Shown in pieces: positions 17,008-26,109 of a stretch of DNA of 64,000 nucleotides (position 1 is the first letter of the stretch; every line of letters begins with the position of its first letter). Under the pieces are notes generated by a model. That model was given only the letters and a program-made list of their open reading frames with translations. It was not told the DNA's origin and ran no database searches. The DNA is from Pseudonocardia sp. SCN 73-27 (GTDB lineage: Bacteria > Actinomycetota > Actinomycetes > Mycobacteriales > Pseudonocardiaceae): the NCBI GenBank assembly GCA_001725415.1, contig MEGH01000020.1, forward strand, positions 30,921 to 94,920. The letters run 5' to 3'. Made by a program: the position numbers and the translations under genes.

Positions 17008-18125
17008 GCACCCCGCGCGAGCCCACCGGGCACGAGCTCGAACGGATGAGCCGCTCCGAGCTGGTCGAGCTCGGCGGCTCGCTCGACGGCGTCCAGGTCG
17101 TCTCCGACGAGCCGGCACATGGCTCCGACACCCCGGACCGGGAGCGGCGCAGCCGCCGCCTGGTCACGCTGCTGCTGGTGCTGTCGCTGCTGTGCGCCGC
17201 GGGTTTCGTGTGGGCGTACCTGTTCTGGCCCACCGGTTACGTGCCGCCGGGTGCGCCGGGCCACACCGCCTACCTGCTGTACACGCCGCTGATCGGGCTC
17301 ACGTTCTTCGGGGCGGTGGGGGCGCTGGGCGTGGCCCTCGTCGTCTACGTACGACGCTTCTACCCCGACGAGGTCGCCGTGCAGCACCTCGAGCGGGGCC
17401 CGTCGCCGGAGAAGGACCGGTTCACCGCGGCCGCGACCTTCGCCGAGGCCGGTGCGCACACGGGGTTCGGCCGCCGCACCATGATCCGTCGGCTCGGCCT
17501 CACCGGGTTCGGCGTCATCGGCATCATGGGCGGTCTCGTCGCGGTCGGCGGACTGGTCCGCAACCCGTGGCGGCAGGGCACCGACGCTGCACTGTGGACG
17601 ACGGGGTGGAAGCCCACGGGCGACGAGCCGGTCTTCCTCCGCGTCGCCGCGGGCGACCCGCGGGAGATCGTCAAGGTCCGGCCCGAGGACCTGGAGCCGG
17701 CCTCGATCCTCACCGTCGTGCCGTTCCGGGAGAGCGAGCGCGACGACGTCGAGAAGAACCACGACGCCGAGATGGCCCCGGACAACCCGGTGGTGCTCAT
17801 CCGGCTGCCGGCCGGGACGCACGTGACGAACCCGCCGGGCCGTGAGGACCTGCACCACGGTGACTACTACGCGTTCTCCAAGGTCTGCACCCATCTCGGC
17901 TGCCCTGCCGCGCTGTACGACACCCAGTTGCAGGTGATCCTGTGCCCCTGCCACCAGTCGGAGTTCCGGATCACAGAGGGCGCGCGGCCGGTCTTCGGGC
18001 CCGCGGCCCGCCCGCTGCCGCAGCTGCCGATCACCGTCGATGCCGACGGGTACTTCGTGGCGCGCAGCGACTTCCTCGACCCGGTGGGCCCCAGCTTCTG
18101 GGAGATGCGCCGCGGGAGCCGGTGA
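17004..18125 (+). CDS. qcrA: Rieske iron-sulfur subunit of the bc complex
   Basis: Rieske [2Fe-2S] protein, 373 residues, with the three N-terminal helices typical of actinobacterial QcrA ('LVTLLLVLSLLCAAGFVWAY', 'LIGLTFFGAVGALGVALVVY', 'GVIGIMGGLVAVGGL'). Cluster motifs 'CTHLGC' and 'CPCHQS' lie near residues 295-320 and include the disulfide cysteines. A twin-arginine-like 'FGRRTMIRRLG' precedes the third helix, as in homologues inserted by the Tat system. GTG 17004 overlaps the qcrC stop. The gene ends three bases from the convergent mrpD stop, with no room for a terminator. Confidence 0.95.
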   Translation: MSTPREPTGHELERMSRSELVELGGSLDGVQVVSDEPAHGSDTPDRERRSRRLVTLLLVLSLLCAAGFVWAYLFWPTGYVPPGAPGHTAYLLYTPLIGLTFFGAVGALGVALVVYVRRFYPDEVAVQHLERGPSPEKDRFTAAATFAEAGAHTGFGRRTMIRRLGLTGFGVIGIMGGLVAVGGLVRNPWRQGTDAALWTTGWKPTGDEPVFLRVAAGDPREIVKVRPEDLEPASILTVVPFRESERDDVEKNHDAEMAPDNPVVLIRLPAGTHVTNPPGREDLHHGDYYAFSKVCTHLGCPAALYDTQLQVILCPCHQSEFRITEGARPVFGPAARPLPQLPITVDADGYFVARSDFLDPVGPSFWEMRRGSR

Positions 18126-18128
18126 GCC

Positions 18129-19940
18129 TCAGCCGAGGGCGACGGGGAGCCCGACGAGGGCGCCGAGGAGTGCGACGCCGACGACGAGCCAGGCCGCGTA
18201 GTCGCCGACGTGGCCGGAGTGCAGGGCGCGCAGCCCACGCGCGGTCGAGGCGGCGGCCCGCGGCGTCGGAACGCGACGGCCGCTGACGGAGACCGCGGCC
18301 AGCAGGGCGGCAAGGACCGCGCCGACGGTGCCGGTCAGGAGGGCGGCGAGGTCCCACCCGGGCAGGTGCGGCGCAGCGACCGGTGGCGCGGAGCCGGCGA
18401 GGGTCGCGGCGGTGTAGCTGTCACCGTCGAGGAACCGGGCGGCCGCGCTCCCGATCCCGGCGACGAGCCCGGGCGACGACCAGGGAACGACGCCGACCGC
18501 GAGTCCGCCCGCCGCCAGCACGACGATCGGTACCAGCATGGTGAGCGGCAGGGGCTCGAGCAGCCTGCCGACCTCGGGTTCCTCCTCGCCGGTCGTCTCC
18601 TCGGCACGCTTGCCCTGCGGGGCGGGGCCCCAGCCGCGGAACGTCCGCACCCCGAACCGCACGATCGCCCCGCCGGTCACGGCGGCCACCGCCACGAACA
18701 GTGGCGTCGCCCACCCGGGCGAGGCCTCCTCGGCGAGCGCCTTGCCCCAGCCCGTCCCGAACGGTGGCAGCCCGGCCAGCGCGAGCCCGCACAGCGGCAT
18801 CAGCCATGACAGCAGGACCGCGTGCCGACCGCGGCCGTGCAGCTCGTGCTCGTCGACGCTGCCGTAGTGGTTGAGCACCGCCCCGGCCATCAGGAACAAC
18901 GCCCCCTTCAGCAGCGCGTGCCCGACGACGTACACCAGCACCCCGGCGGTCGCGGCGGCGTCGGCCGTCGCGAGGGCGACCAGGAACAGGCCGCCGTGGG
19001 CGATGGTCGAGTACGCCAGCAACCGTTTGAGGTGCCGCTGCTGCCAGCACATCACCGCGCCGACCAGCGCCGTCAGCGCGCCGAGGACGAGCAGGGCGTC
19101 GCGCAGGTCGTCGGCGGGCAGGGCGTCGGCGAACACGACCGAGCGCACCCGGACCACCCCGTAGAGGCCGAGCTCGACCATGATCCCGGAGAACAGCACA
19201 CAGACCGGGGACGGGGCGACGGCGTGCGCGTCGTCGAGCCAGAAGTGGAAGGGCACGACAGCGGCCTTGACCAGGAACCCCGTCACCACCAGGACGAACG
19301 CGGCCACCACCAGCGCGTCCGGCGGCCTGCCCGCGAGCGCGTCGTGCAGCGGTGCCGTCCCGAGCGCCCCCGCCCGCGCGTAGAGCAGCCCGATGCCGAA
19401 CAGCGTCACGTACGCGCCGAGGGAGTTGACGACGCCGAACGTCAGCCCGCCCTGTACGGCCTGTGCGTCCTCGGTGCGCAACCCCGTCAGCGCGTACGCG
19501 GCCACCCCCATGAGCTCGAAGAACACGAACATGTCGAAGAGGTCGCCGGAGTAGGCGAACCCCGTCATGCCGGCCAGGAACAGCAGCACGAGCGCGTGGT
19601 AGTGCGCCTCGGCGGAGTCGAAGTACCGCCAGCCGAACACGAGCGCCGCGACGGTCAGCACCGCTGCGAGCAGCGCGGCACCGGCCGCGACCGGATCGGC
19701 GAACAACGCGATGCCGACGGTGACGCCGCCGACCGGGGACCAGCCGCCCACCCAGGTGACCGCGGGCCCGCCGGTGACCCCGAGCAGCACCACCACGTCG
19801 ACGGCGACGACGAACGCGGCGACACCCGTGGCGACGGCGTCGACGACACGGTGCGGGAGCCACCTGCCCACGCCCAGGACGACGCACGCGGTCAGCACCG
19901 GGACGGCGATCGCGAGGGGTGGCAGGTCCGGGACGGTCAT
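18129..19940 (-). CDS. mrpD: Mrp/Mbh antiporter large subunit MrpD-like
   Basis: Proton-translocating antiporter subunit related to NuoL/M/N, 603 residues and about 14 helices. The conserved core is visible: '[13 protein letters not shown]' with the TM5 Glu, '[20 protein letters not shown]' with the TM7 Lys, and '[16 protein letters not shown]' with the TM8 region. A hydrophilic loop rich in Glu/Lys ('[16 protein letters not shown]') is inserted near residue 445. It is the last gene of the seven-gene module and the only NuoL/M/N-type subunit in it. ATG 19940 overlaps the mrpC stop. Confidence 0.88.
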   Translation of the reverse strand: MTVPDLPPLAIAVPVLTACVVLGVGRWLPHRVVDAVATGVAAFVVAVDVVVLLGVTGGPAVTWVGGWSPVGGVTVGIALFADPVAAGAALLAAVLTVAALVFGWRYFDSAEAHYHALVLLFLAGMTGFAYSGDLFDMFVFFELMGVAAYALTGLRTEDAQAVQGGLTFGVVNSLGAYVTLFGIGLLYARAGALGTAPLHDALAGRPPDALVVAAFVLVVTGFLVKAAVVPFHFWLDDAHAVAPSPVCVLFSGIMVELGLYGVVRVRSVVFADALPADDLRDALLVLGALTALVGAVMCWQQRHLKRLLAYSTIAHGGLFLVALATADAAATAGVLVYVVGHALLKGALFLMAGAVLNHYGSVDEHELHGRGRHAVLLSWLMPLCGLALAGLPPFGTGWGKALAEEASPGWATPLFVAVAAVTGGAIVRFGVRTFRGWGPAPQGKRAEETTGEEEPEVGRLLEPLPLTMLVPIVVLAAGGLAVGVVPWSSPGLVAGIGSAAARFLDGDSYTAATLAGSAPPVAAPHLPGWDLAALLTGTVGAVLAALLAAVSVSGRRVPTPRAAASTARGLRALHSGHVGDYAAWLVVGVALLGALVGLPVALG

Positions 19941-20275
19941 CCCTTCAGGCCCGTCAGGTCGTCGGGGTCGGTCGTGCCGTGGCGGCGGGCGATCTGCAGC
20001 GACAGCGCGAGCAGCAGCGCGGTGACCGTCGCGGACACGACGACGTCGGTCAACGTGAGGGCCTGCACGACGGGATCGACGAGCGGGCCCGCGAACGACC
20101 CGGCCAGCGGCGGTCCGGCGCCGCGCTGGTAGCCGACCGCGACGAGCAGGACGTAGCTGCCGGACTGGGCGACCGACAGGCATACGACCGCGTGCACGAG
20201 GTCGCGGCTGCGGACGACGCCGAAGACACCGACCAGCAGCAGCCACCCGGCGACTCCGTATGCGAGGACCGTCAT
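19937..20275 (-). CDS. mrpC: MrpC/NuoK-like antiporter subunit
   Basis: Small three-helix protein, 112 residues, of the MrpC/MnhC/NuoK family. '[21 protein letters not shown]' is helix 2 and '[20 protein letters not shown]' begins helix 3, the conserved block 'P.PQALVLTDIVI' of the family. Four-base overlaps join it to mrpB and mrpD. It forms part of the membrane channel linking the small subunits to MrpD. Confidence 0.88.
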   Translation of the reverse strand: MTVLAYGVAGWLLLVGVFGVVRSRDLVHAVVCLSVAQSGSYVLLVAVGYQRGAGPPLAGSFAGPLVDPVVQALTLTDVVVSATVTALLLALSLQIARRHGTTDPDDLTGLKG

Positions 20276-21000
20276 CCCGCGGCCTCGTCGCCGGCCGTGC
20301 CCTGGCGCAGGAACCCGGCCAGCAGCACGACCACACCCGACGCCACCTCGATCCCGACCGCGGCCGAGAGCAGCGGAACCGTGCCCGCGGACAGCACGCT
20401 GCCGGCGGTCCCGAACGGCAGGACGTTCGCGAGGAAGCCGGCGCCGGTCGCGGCCGCCGCGAGGCCCGTCGCCGCGAACGCGGCCGTGCCGACGGCCTCG
20501 CCCGCGACATAGACGGTCACCGGCCGGACGCGGTCCAGCGCGGCCCGGCCGCCGACGAGGTAGACCAGGTGCACGGCCGTGCCGAGGACGATCCCGCCCT
20601 GGAAGCCACCGCCGGGGGTGAGCGCGCCGTGCACGACCGTGGCCAGGCCGAGCAGCAGCGTCACCGGCAGGACGAGGTAGGCGACCGCCCGCACCGCCTC
20701 CATGGTCCGAGGCGGCCGCGGGGGCGGCGCGTCATCGCCACCGCGCAGCAGCGCTGCCGCGCCCACCACGGCGGTGAGCAGCAGGGTCTCCTCACCGAAC
20801 GTGTCGATCGCGCGCTGGTCGTAGTTCACCGCCGACACCACGTTCGGGGTGCGGTGTGCGGCCGCGGCGTCCAGGACGGCCGCGCGCAACGGATGGACGA
20901 CCCCGCCGAACTCCGGCATCCGCAGCACCGCCGCGAGGAACAGCACGGCCACCCCGGCCGCCCCCACGGCGAACAGCCACAGCCGCAGCCGTCTGCTCAT
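20272..21000 (-). CDS. mrpB: MrpB-type subunit with fused MbhE-like N-terminus
   Basis: 242 residues. The first 90 match the MrpA C-terminal/MbhE region, visible in '[20 protein letters not shown]'. The remainder is the MnhB domain, with '[19 protein letters not shown]' as its hallmark. In archaeal Mbh these are two genes (mbhE, mbhF), and in Mrp the first part belongs to MrpA; here they are fused. GTG/ATG overlaps link it to both neighbours. Confidence 0.85.
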   Translation of the reverse strand: MSRRLRLWLFAVGAAGVAVLFLAAVLRMPEFGGVVHPLRAAVLDAAAAHRTPNVVSAVNYDQRAIDTFGEETLLLTAVVGAAALLRGGDDAPPPRPPRTMEAVRAVAYLVLPVTLLLGLATVVHGALTPGGGFQGGIVLGTAVHLVYLVGGRAALDRVRPVTVYVAGEAVGTAAFAATGLAAAATGAGFLANVLPFGTAGSVLSAGTVPLLSAAVGIEVASGVVVLLAGFLRQGTAGDEAAG

Positions 21001-21248
21001 CGGCGGCGCTTCCGCGCGGCGCGGGCGTTCGCCCGGACGGTCAGCATCACCATCAGCGGGACGACGACGGTGCCGACGGCGAGCTGTGCCAGCCCGACGT
21101 CGGGCGCCTGGAGCACGGCGAACAGCACCGTCAGGAGCAGCCCGTACCCGCTCAGCGTCACGGCTTGCGCGGCCGGCCCACCGGTGAGGACGACGGCGGT
21201 CCCGCCCGCCGCGACGACGACCAGCGCCGCGGCGACCAGGACGGTCAC
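20997..21248 (-). CDS. MbhD-like subunit (DUF4040 / MrpA C-terminal domain)
   Basis: 83-residue membrane protein with three helices. 'VLQAPDVGLAQLAVGTVVVP' corresponds to the 'APDVALTEAAVG' block of MbhD and of the MrpA C-terminal region. It stands alone rather than fused to a large MrpA, which is absent. ATG overlaps the mrpG stop (ATGA). Confidence 0.82.
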   Translation of the reverse strand: MTVLVAAALVVVAAGGTAVVLTGGPAAQAVTLSGYGLLLTVLFAVLQAPDVGLAQLAVGTVVVPLMVMLTVRANARAARKRRR

Positions 21249-21538
21249 CGTGGGTCCTCGGTCTCGAGGAGCCTGCCGGTCGCCGCGCCGAGCACGGGTC
21301 CCGTTCCGGCGAGGACGACGACCGCGAGCGCGATCTGCAGGGCCGCCGACACCGATCCGCTCCCGAGCGCCACCGCGGCCCCGATCAGCGGGGAGGCCAC
21401 CGACGTCAGCGCGGTGACCGCGTGCAGCCGGGTCCGCAGGTCGCGGGTGCGCAGCGCCGTCACCGACGCCCCCGCGACCACGAGCACCCCGAGGACCAGG
21501 AGCACGACCGCGGCGACCGGCGCGGGCCGGCCGCTCAC
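21245..21538 (-). CDS. mrpG: MrpG-like antiporter subunit
   Basis: 97 residues, three helices. 'LRTRDLRTRLHAVTALTSVA' matches the conserved 'D.Y.R.HA.T...T' block of MrpG/MnhG/MbhC. GTG at 21538 overlaps the mrpF stop, and an ATGA overlap joins the following MbhD-like gene. Confidence 0.85.
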   Translation of the reverse strand: MSGRPAPVAAVVLLVLGVLVVAGASVTALRTRDLRTRLHAVTALTSVASPLIGAAVALGSGSVSAALQIALAVVVLAGTGPVLGAATGRLLETEDPR

Positions 21539-21795
21539 CGTCCGCGCCGTCCCGCGAGCAGCCGGGTGAACACCAGCGTCCCGGCGAACGTCAGCAACGC
21601 CAGCGTCACCGGCAGCACCAGCGTCGAGGTGACACCCGAGACGGCGGCCAGGATCAGCAGCAGCGGCACGGTCACCGCCCCGGCGAGCTCCAGCCCGACG
21701 AGCCGGGCGACCGCACTGCCGCGGGCGGCGAGCCACGCCGCCGGGACCAGCCCGGTCACGAGCATGGCGAGCGCCGCCACACCCCACGTCGTCAC
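21535..21795 (-). CDS. mrpF: MrpF-like antiporter subunit
   Basis: 86 residues, three helices ('GVAALAMLVTGLVPAAWLA', 'LVGLELAGAVTVPLLLILA', 'LVLPVTLALLTFAGTLVF'). Fits MrpF/MnhF by size, topology and position between mrpE and mrpG; sequence hallmarks are weak. GTG 21795 overlaps the mrpE stop. Confidence 0.78.
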   Translation of the reverse strand: MTTWGVAALAMLVTGLVPAAWLAARGSAVARLVGLELAGAVTVPLLLILAAVSGVTSTLVLPVTLALLTFAGTLVFTRLLAGRRGR

Positions 21796-22250
21796 GGTTC
21801 GGCCCGTTCGCCGGGGAACGGCCTGCCCGCGACGCGATGGATCGTGACCGCGTCGGGGCCGGCGTCCAGGACGACGGAGCCCGGGGTCGCGGACAGCGCG
21901 ATGGTCGCCGCGGCCTCGCGGCCCGCCCGCGTCGCCGCATCCCGTCCCCGGTCGAGGTCCACCCGGGTCACGACGGCGCGCGGGGCCCGACCGAGGAGGG
22001 CCGCGGTCTCGCGCACCGCGCCCACGACGAGCGGCGCGACGCGGCGCCACCAGCGCCGTTCGACGCGCCAGCCGGCTGCGAGCACCCGTCGGGTGACCGT
22101 CGCGGCCACCGCACACGGCACCGCGGCGACGGCGGCGAGAACGATCTCGGGCGGCGACGGTGTCGGTGCGACGAGGAGCCACAGTGCGGCCAGGAGCACC
22201 CACCAGATCGCCGTCTCGGCGACGTGGGTCCGGCGCGGGGTCATGGCCAC
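21792..22250 (-). CDS. mrpE: MrpE-like antiporter subunit
   Basis: 152 residues of the MrpE/MnhE/MbhA family: two N-terminal helices ('AIWWVLLAALWLLVAP', 'EIVLAAVAAVPCAVAATV') and a cytoplasmic domain with 'ALSATPGSVVLDAGPDAVTIH', matching the family's 'TPGT...D' block. First gene of the antiporter module, 52 bases downstream of the PucR-type regulator on the same strand. GTG 22250 and ATG 22244 are both possible starts; neither has a strong ribosome site. Confidence 0.83.
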   Translation of the reverse strand: MAMTPRRTHVAETAIWWVLLAALWLLVAPTPSPPEIVLAAVAAVPCAVAATVTRRVLAAGWRVERRWWRRVAPLVVGAVRETAALLGRAPRAVVTRVDLDRGRDAATRAGREAAATIALSATPGSVVLDAGPDAVTIHRVAGRPFPGERAEP

Positions 22251-22302
22251 ACCCGTGCGCTACCCAGCTCGCCGTGTCGAACACATGAAGGTCCGCGGCG
22301 GC

Positions 22303-23538
22303 CTACCCACGGCGTTGCCGGCCGTCCCTCACACGGACGCCCACGGCGGGCGCGGGCGCGCGCGGCGCGCCGTCGCCGCCAGCGTGGTCGGGCCCGGGCC
22401 AGACGAGCCCGAGGAACAACGCGGCCCGTACCCGCGGCGCGTCGAGGTCGAGGAGCCCCCGCAGCCGGCCGAGCCGGTACCGGACGGTCTGCGGATGGAC
22501 CCGCAGGTCCGTGGCCACGGCCCGGCAGTTGCCCATGTGCAGGAGCCAGCTCGTGAGCGTCTCGACGAGCCGGTCCCCGGTCGACGCCGGCAGGTCCTGC
22601 ACCGGTCCCAGGGCGTGTCGTCGCATGGCGTCCAGCAGGTGCTCGTCGCGGTGCACGATCACCGTGTCGAGATGCTCGTCGACGAACAGCGGCGAGCCGT
22701 TCAGCACGCCGTCCCGGTGGAGCCTCACCGCGAGGCGCGCGAGCTCGAGGCTCTCGCGGAGACGGTGGACCGCTGTCGTCGGGCCGACGACCGCCGCCCG
22801 CCCCGCCAGGACCCTGGCCAGGTGGTTCCGCCTGCCCGGCACGGTGGGGTCCGGGACTACGACCGCCGTGCCGTCGCGGCTGACGAGACAGCCGTCGTCG
22901 AAGGTGTGCCGAAACCCGTGGTCGTCGGGCGGCATCACGACGACCGCGGCCTCTCCGGGTACCGACCAGCCTGCCCGGTTCGCGGCGGCCCTGATCGCCG
23001 CGGGATCGGAACGTGGCGTCAGCAGCAGCTCCGTCAGGTCCTGGCGGGCGCGTTCGACGGTGTGCCTGCGTGCGGACTCCGCGTCGAGGTAGCCCTGCAG
23101 GCTCGCCGACGAGAGCTCGTCGACGGCGGCGAAGACGGCGGTCGCGAGACCCGCGAAGTCGCTCGTCGCCAGCCCGCTGCGCAGGGCCGCGTCGGCGATG
23201 TGGCGCCAGAGGACCGAGCCGCCGATCCGGTAGGCGGCGAGCAACCCGTCGATGTCCTGGTCCTCGTGAAGGTGTGCGCGCCCGATCGCCGCGAACAACT
23301 CCCGCTCCGCGTCGCTCACGAACCGCCGCGGCTCCCGGTCCTCGACGGCGGTCGTCATCAGTTGTCCGACGAAGTTCTCGGCGCCTCCGAGGACGTGCGG
23401 GAACTCGTCGGTGACGAAGCCGGCGTACCCGGGGTGCCGGTCGGAGAGCTGCCGGGCGACCTCCTCGAGCACCGTCGGGAGACGGTCGAGCACCACTGGA
23501 ACCAATTTGCGCCCCATCGTGGCTGCGTCGCGGGTCAC
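22303..23538 (-). CDS. PucR/CdaR family transcriptional regulator
   Basis: Regulator of 411 residues. The N-terminal half (about 1-140) is helical and resembles the RsbRD-N domain of this class, the middle is a GGDEF-like (CdaR) domain, and the C-terminus is the PucR helix-turn-helix 'VATDLRVHPQTVRYRLGRL'. GTG 23538 is chosen for GGAGG eight bases upstream; an ATG at 23517 is internal. Divergent from the DUF3040 gene and upstream of the Mrp-type operon on the same strand, so either could be a target. The ligand is unknown. Confidence 0.87.
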   Translation of the reverse strand: MTRDAATMGRKLVPVVLDRLPTVLEEVARQLSDRHPGYAGFVTDEFPHVLGGAENFVGQLMTTAVEDREPRRFVSDAERELFAAIGRAHLHEDQDIDGLLAAYRIGGSVLWRHIADAALRSGLATSDFAGLATAVFAAVDELSSASLQGYLDAESARRHTVERARQDLTELLLTPRSDPAAIRAAANRAGWSVPGEAAVVVMPPDDHGFRHTFDDGCLVSRDGTAVVVPDPTVPGRRNHLARVLAGRAAVVGPTTAVHRLRESLELARLAVRLHRDGVLNGSPLFVDEHLDTVIVHRDEHLLDAMRRHALGPVQDLPASTGDRLVETLTSWLLHMGNCRAVATDLRVHPQTVRYRLGRLRGLLDLDAPRVRAALFLGLVWPGPDHAGGDGAPRAPAPAVGVRVRDGRQRRG

Positions 23539-23625
23539 CGTCGGAACCTCCCTCGTCGTGCGGGTGTCCTGCGCTCCTACCCGATGCGGGCCGTTCGACG
23601 CGGATCCGTGTGCGGACCCCCCTTG

Positions 23626-23688
23626 CGGTCGTGTTACGACCGTGCGCTCGTCCGTTCGCGGACGGATGTGCGCGGCGTCCCCGGGTAC
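23626..23688. promoter_or_regulatory. Dyad repeats and SigF-like -10 in the pucR/DUF3040 gap
   Basis: Two dyads lie here: CGGTCGT-GTT-ACGACCG (23626-23642) and CGTCCG-TTCG-CGGACG (23649-23664). A GGGTAC hexamer at 23683, 32 bases before the DUF3040 ATG, matches the SigF -10, but its -35 match is weak. Possible PucR operator plus stress promoter; inferred. Confidence 0.4.
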
Positions 23689-23719
23689 GCACGCGGCATC
23701 GACAACCGAAGGAGGGACG

Positions 23720-24004
23720 ATGCTGACCGAGCGGGAACGGTACGAGCTCGAAGGGATCGAGCGGGACCTCGCCACGGACGTCCGATTCGCCGCGACCATG
23801 CGCGGCAGGCGACTGCAGGCGCCTCTGCAGGGGCTGCCGATCCGGGTCGTGCCACTGCTCGTGGTCGCACTGGCCGCCACGGTCCTGTGCGCGGTGCTGC
23901 AGAGCGCCGTCGGGGTGATGGCGTGTGCCGGGACCAGCGTGGTCCTGCTCTGCGTCGCCACCGTCGTGGCCACACGTGCGCGGCCCGCGGGCTCGCGGAC
24001 CTGA
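23720..24004 (+). CDS. DUF3040 domain membrane protein
   Basis: 94 residues. 'MLTERERYELEGIERDLATD' is the DUF3040 opening, normally followed by two membrane helices as seen here ('VVPLLVVALAATVLCAVLQS' and the adjacent 'MACAGTSVVLLCVATVV'). The family is widespread and uncharacterised in actinobacteria. GGAGGG precedes ATG 23720. Confidence 0.85.
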   Translation: MLTERERYELEGIERDLATDVRFAATMRGRRLQAPLQGLPIRVVPLLVVALAATVLCAVLQSAVGVMACAGTSVVLLCVATVVATRARPAGSRT

Positions 24005-24032
24005 CGACGCCCGGTCGGTCCGGACGAACGAG

Positions 24033-24056
24033 AACGACGTCGACAACGACGTCGAA
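24033..24056. repeat. 12-bp tandem repeat upstream of the YaaH gene
   Basis: AACGACGTCGAC followed directly by AACGACGTCGAA; each unit contains the palindrome CGACGTCG. It lies just before the ribosome site GGAGGA and may be an operator or leader element. Confidence 0.55.
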
Positions 24057-24079
24057 CGTCGAAGGAGGAGTGATCGCAC

Positions 24080-24876
24080 ATGACGACGCACATCACCAGG
24101 GACACCCGCGACGGTCGGCCACGGGACCATGCCGCCCGGCCGGTCGATCACCCGGAACCGGACGACCGCACCTTCTGGAGGAACACACGACCATCAGTCT
24201 GCAACCCGTTGCGGCGCCGTCGATCCTGGGACTGTTCGGGTTCGCGGTGTCCACGTTCATGGTGGCGGCCAACCTCGCGGGGTGGTTCGGCAACGACACG
24301 ACCACACCCCTGGTGCTGTTCCCGTTCGCGTTCGCGTTCGGCGGGGTCGCCCAGCTGTTGGCCGCGATGTGGTCCTACCGGGCACGTGACGCGCTGGCGA
24401 CCGGCATGCACGGTGCGTGGGGGTCGTTCTGGATCGGCTACGGCATCTACACACTGCTCGTGGGGCTGAACGTCCTTCCCGGTACCGCGGCCGGTACCGA
24501 TGCGAAGGTCGCATTCGGGTACTGGTTCATCGGCCTCGCCGCCGTCACCTGGACCGGGTTCGTGGCTGCGCTGGCGGAGAACATCGCTCTGTCGGCCGTG
24601 CTGCTGACCCTGGCTGCCGGGTCGACCCTGCTGGCCATCGGGATGACCGCGTCCGCGCCGGTGCTCGTCACGATCGGCGCGATCGTGCTCGTCGCCTCCG
24701 CCGTGATCGCCTGGTACACGGCCAGCGCCATGACGTTGGCCGCGACGACGGGCCGCGTCGTGCTGCCCGTCGGCAGGCGGGGCGACGGTGTCGTGCACGC
24801 GAACCGTCCCGGCGCACCCTCGTCGTTCCCGATCGAGTACTCCGCGGGTCTGCCCGGCGCGAAGGTCGGTCAGTGA
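24080..24876 (+). CDS. GPR1/FUN34/YaaH acetate-succinate transporter with apparent frameshift
   Basis: Six-helix transporter of the AceTr family (acetate/succinate uptake). 'LQPVAAPSILGLFGFAV' contains the family's N-P-A-P-x-G-L-like block, followed by 'TFMVAANLAGWFG' and 'GYWFIGLAAVTWTGF'. ATG 24080 has GGAGGA ten bases before it and opens with 'DDRTFWRNT', matching the usual 'FWR.HT.I.LQP' lead-in, but this frame departs from the transporter frame near 24186. Adding one base there would restore 'FWRNHTTISLQP'. A GTG at 24070 gives an uninterrupted frame, but its first 38 residues are unlike the family and the ribosome site touches it. Genuine disruption, sequence error or recoding cannot be separated here. 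Confidence 0.8.
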
Positions 24877-24907
24877 CCACAGCCGGGCCGGGCGGGCCGG
24901 CCCGGTG

Positions 24908-24946
24908 GCACGGACGGGGGTCTGCGGTCGTGACCCCCGTCCGTGC
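24908..24946 (+). terminator. Strong hairpin terminator after the YaaH gene
   Basis: A perfect 15-base stem (GCACGGACGGGGGTC and its complement) with a nine-base loop, starting 31 bases after the transporter stop and before the DMT gene. Confidence 0.8.
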
Positions 24947-24962
24947 CCGATCGGGGTGAGCG

Positions 24963-25892
24963 ATGGTCTGGGGTCTCGTCCTGATGGTCGTGGCGGCAGC
25001 GCTCAACGCCACCGCCTCGGTGCTGCAGCGCCGGGCGGCCCGTGACGAACCGCCGTCGCGCTCGTTCTCGCCGCAGATGTTCCTGGACCTCGTGCAGCGC
25101 CCGGCGTGGGTCTTCGGCGTCCTGGCCATGCTGGGCGGGTTCGTGCTCCACGCCGTGTCGATCTCCGTGTCGCGCATCGCCCTGGTGCAGCCGCTGCTGG
25201 TCGTCGAGCTGCCGTTCACCCTGCTGCTCGCGTCGCGGGTGTTCGGGCTCCGGCTGAGCCCCCGGGACTGGCTCGCCGTCGCACTGCAGACGGTGGGCGT
25301 CGCGGCGTTCGTGGGCTGTCTGTCGCCGTCGGGCGGGGACCCGGGTGCCGTCGGGGTCGGGGAGTGGCTGGTGGCGATCGGGGCGACCGCCGCCGGCGTC
25401 GGCCTGCTCGTCCTCGTCGGCCACCGCGGCCGCAGTGAGCGACGTGCGGCCTTCCTGGGCGTCGCGACGGGGGCCGCCTTCGGGTTGAACTCGTCGCTGA
25501 TCGCCGGCGTCGGGGCGGCGGTGGGACGCGGCGACGACATCTTCACGACGTGGCAGACCTACGCGGTGGCCGTCGTCGGGCCGGCGGCGTTCTTCCTGCT
25601 GCAGAACGCGCTCGAGGGCGGGTCGCTCGTCGCGTCCCAGCCCGGCTTCACCCTCACCAACCCTGCCGTCTCGGTGTCGTGGGGCCTCGTGGTGTTCGGG
25701 GAGCAGGCCCGCGGCGGTGCGTTCCTCCTCGGCGGCATCGTCGGAGCCGTGCTGGTCGGTGCGGGGACGATCCTGCTGGCCCGCTCGCCGCTGCTGGACC
25801 CGGACACCTCGAACGGGGACGACTGTTCCGAGGGAGCTGTCAGCGTTCCCGGACCGGGAGGACAGGGGCCGGGGACGGCGGCGCCGTCGTAG
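24963..25892 (+). CDS. DMT superfamily transporter (EamA/NIPA-like)
   Basis: 309-residue membrane protein with nine or ten helices. The start 'MVWGLVLMVVAAALNATASV' followed by 'LQRRAA' and the second-half block 'LTNPAVSVSWGLVVFGE' fit the actinobacterial DMT proteins related to EamA and NIPA magnesium transporters. The C-terminal 35 residues are polar and overlap the convergent lipoprotein gene by 53 bases. Substrate unknown. Confidence 0.82.
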   Translation: MVWGLVLMVVAAALNATASVLQRRAARDEPPSRSFSPQMFLDLVQRPAWVFGVLAMLGGFVLHAVSISVSRIALVQPLLVVELPFTLLLASRVFGLRLSPRDWLAVALQTVGVAAFVGCLSPSGGDPGAVGVGEWLVAIGATAAGVGLLVLVGHRGRSERRAAFLGVATGAAFGLNSSLIAGVGAAVGRGDDIFTTWQTYAVAVVGPAAFFLLQNALEGGSLVASQPGFTLTNPAVSVSWGLVVFGEQARGGAFLLGGIVGAVLVGAGTILLARSPLLDPDTSNGDDCSEGAVSVPGPGGQGPGTAAPS

Positions 25893-26109
25893 TCGGGGAC
25901 GTCGTAGTCGGGGACGCCGTGGCCGGGGACGTCGTGGTCGGGGCGGCCTGCGGCGTCGAGGTGTCCGGCAGCACGGCGACCGTCGGCGTGGGCGGGGGCG
26001 GCGCCATCGAGTGGGCGACCGGCTCGGGACGGTCCTGGGTGGCGACCCCGCAACCCCCGAGCACCCCGGCCAGCAGCACCACCGGCACCGTCGCCGTGCG
26101 GAGCCTCAC
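25840..26109 (-). CDS. Pro/Thr-rich small lipoprotein
   Basis: 89 residues. Signal peptide with lipobox 'LAGVLGGC' near residue 20, then a low-complexity Pro/Thr/Ser tail. GTG 26109 overlaps the histidine kinase stop (GTGA), so it is the third gene of the two-component operon. A cell-surface lipoprotein paired with a sensor kinase recalls CseA of the Streptomyces CseABC envelope-stress system, though sequence similarity is not visible. Confidence 0.75.
   Translation of the reverse strand: MRLRTATVPVVLLAGVLGGCGVATQDRPEPVAHSMAPPPPTPTVAVLPDTSTPQAAPTTTSPATASPTTTSPTTTAPPSPAPVLPVRER

Noticed and set aside
18129-20510. 793-residue frame covering mrpD
   Set aside because: The extra N-terminus is shadow sequence over mrpC and mrpB; ATG 19940 is exactly coupled to the mrpC stop.
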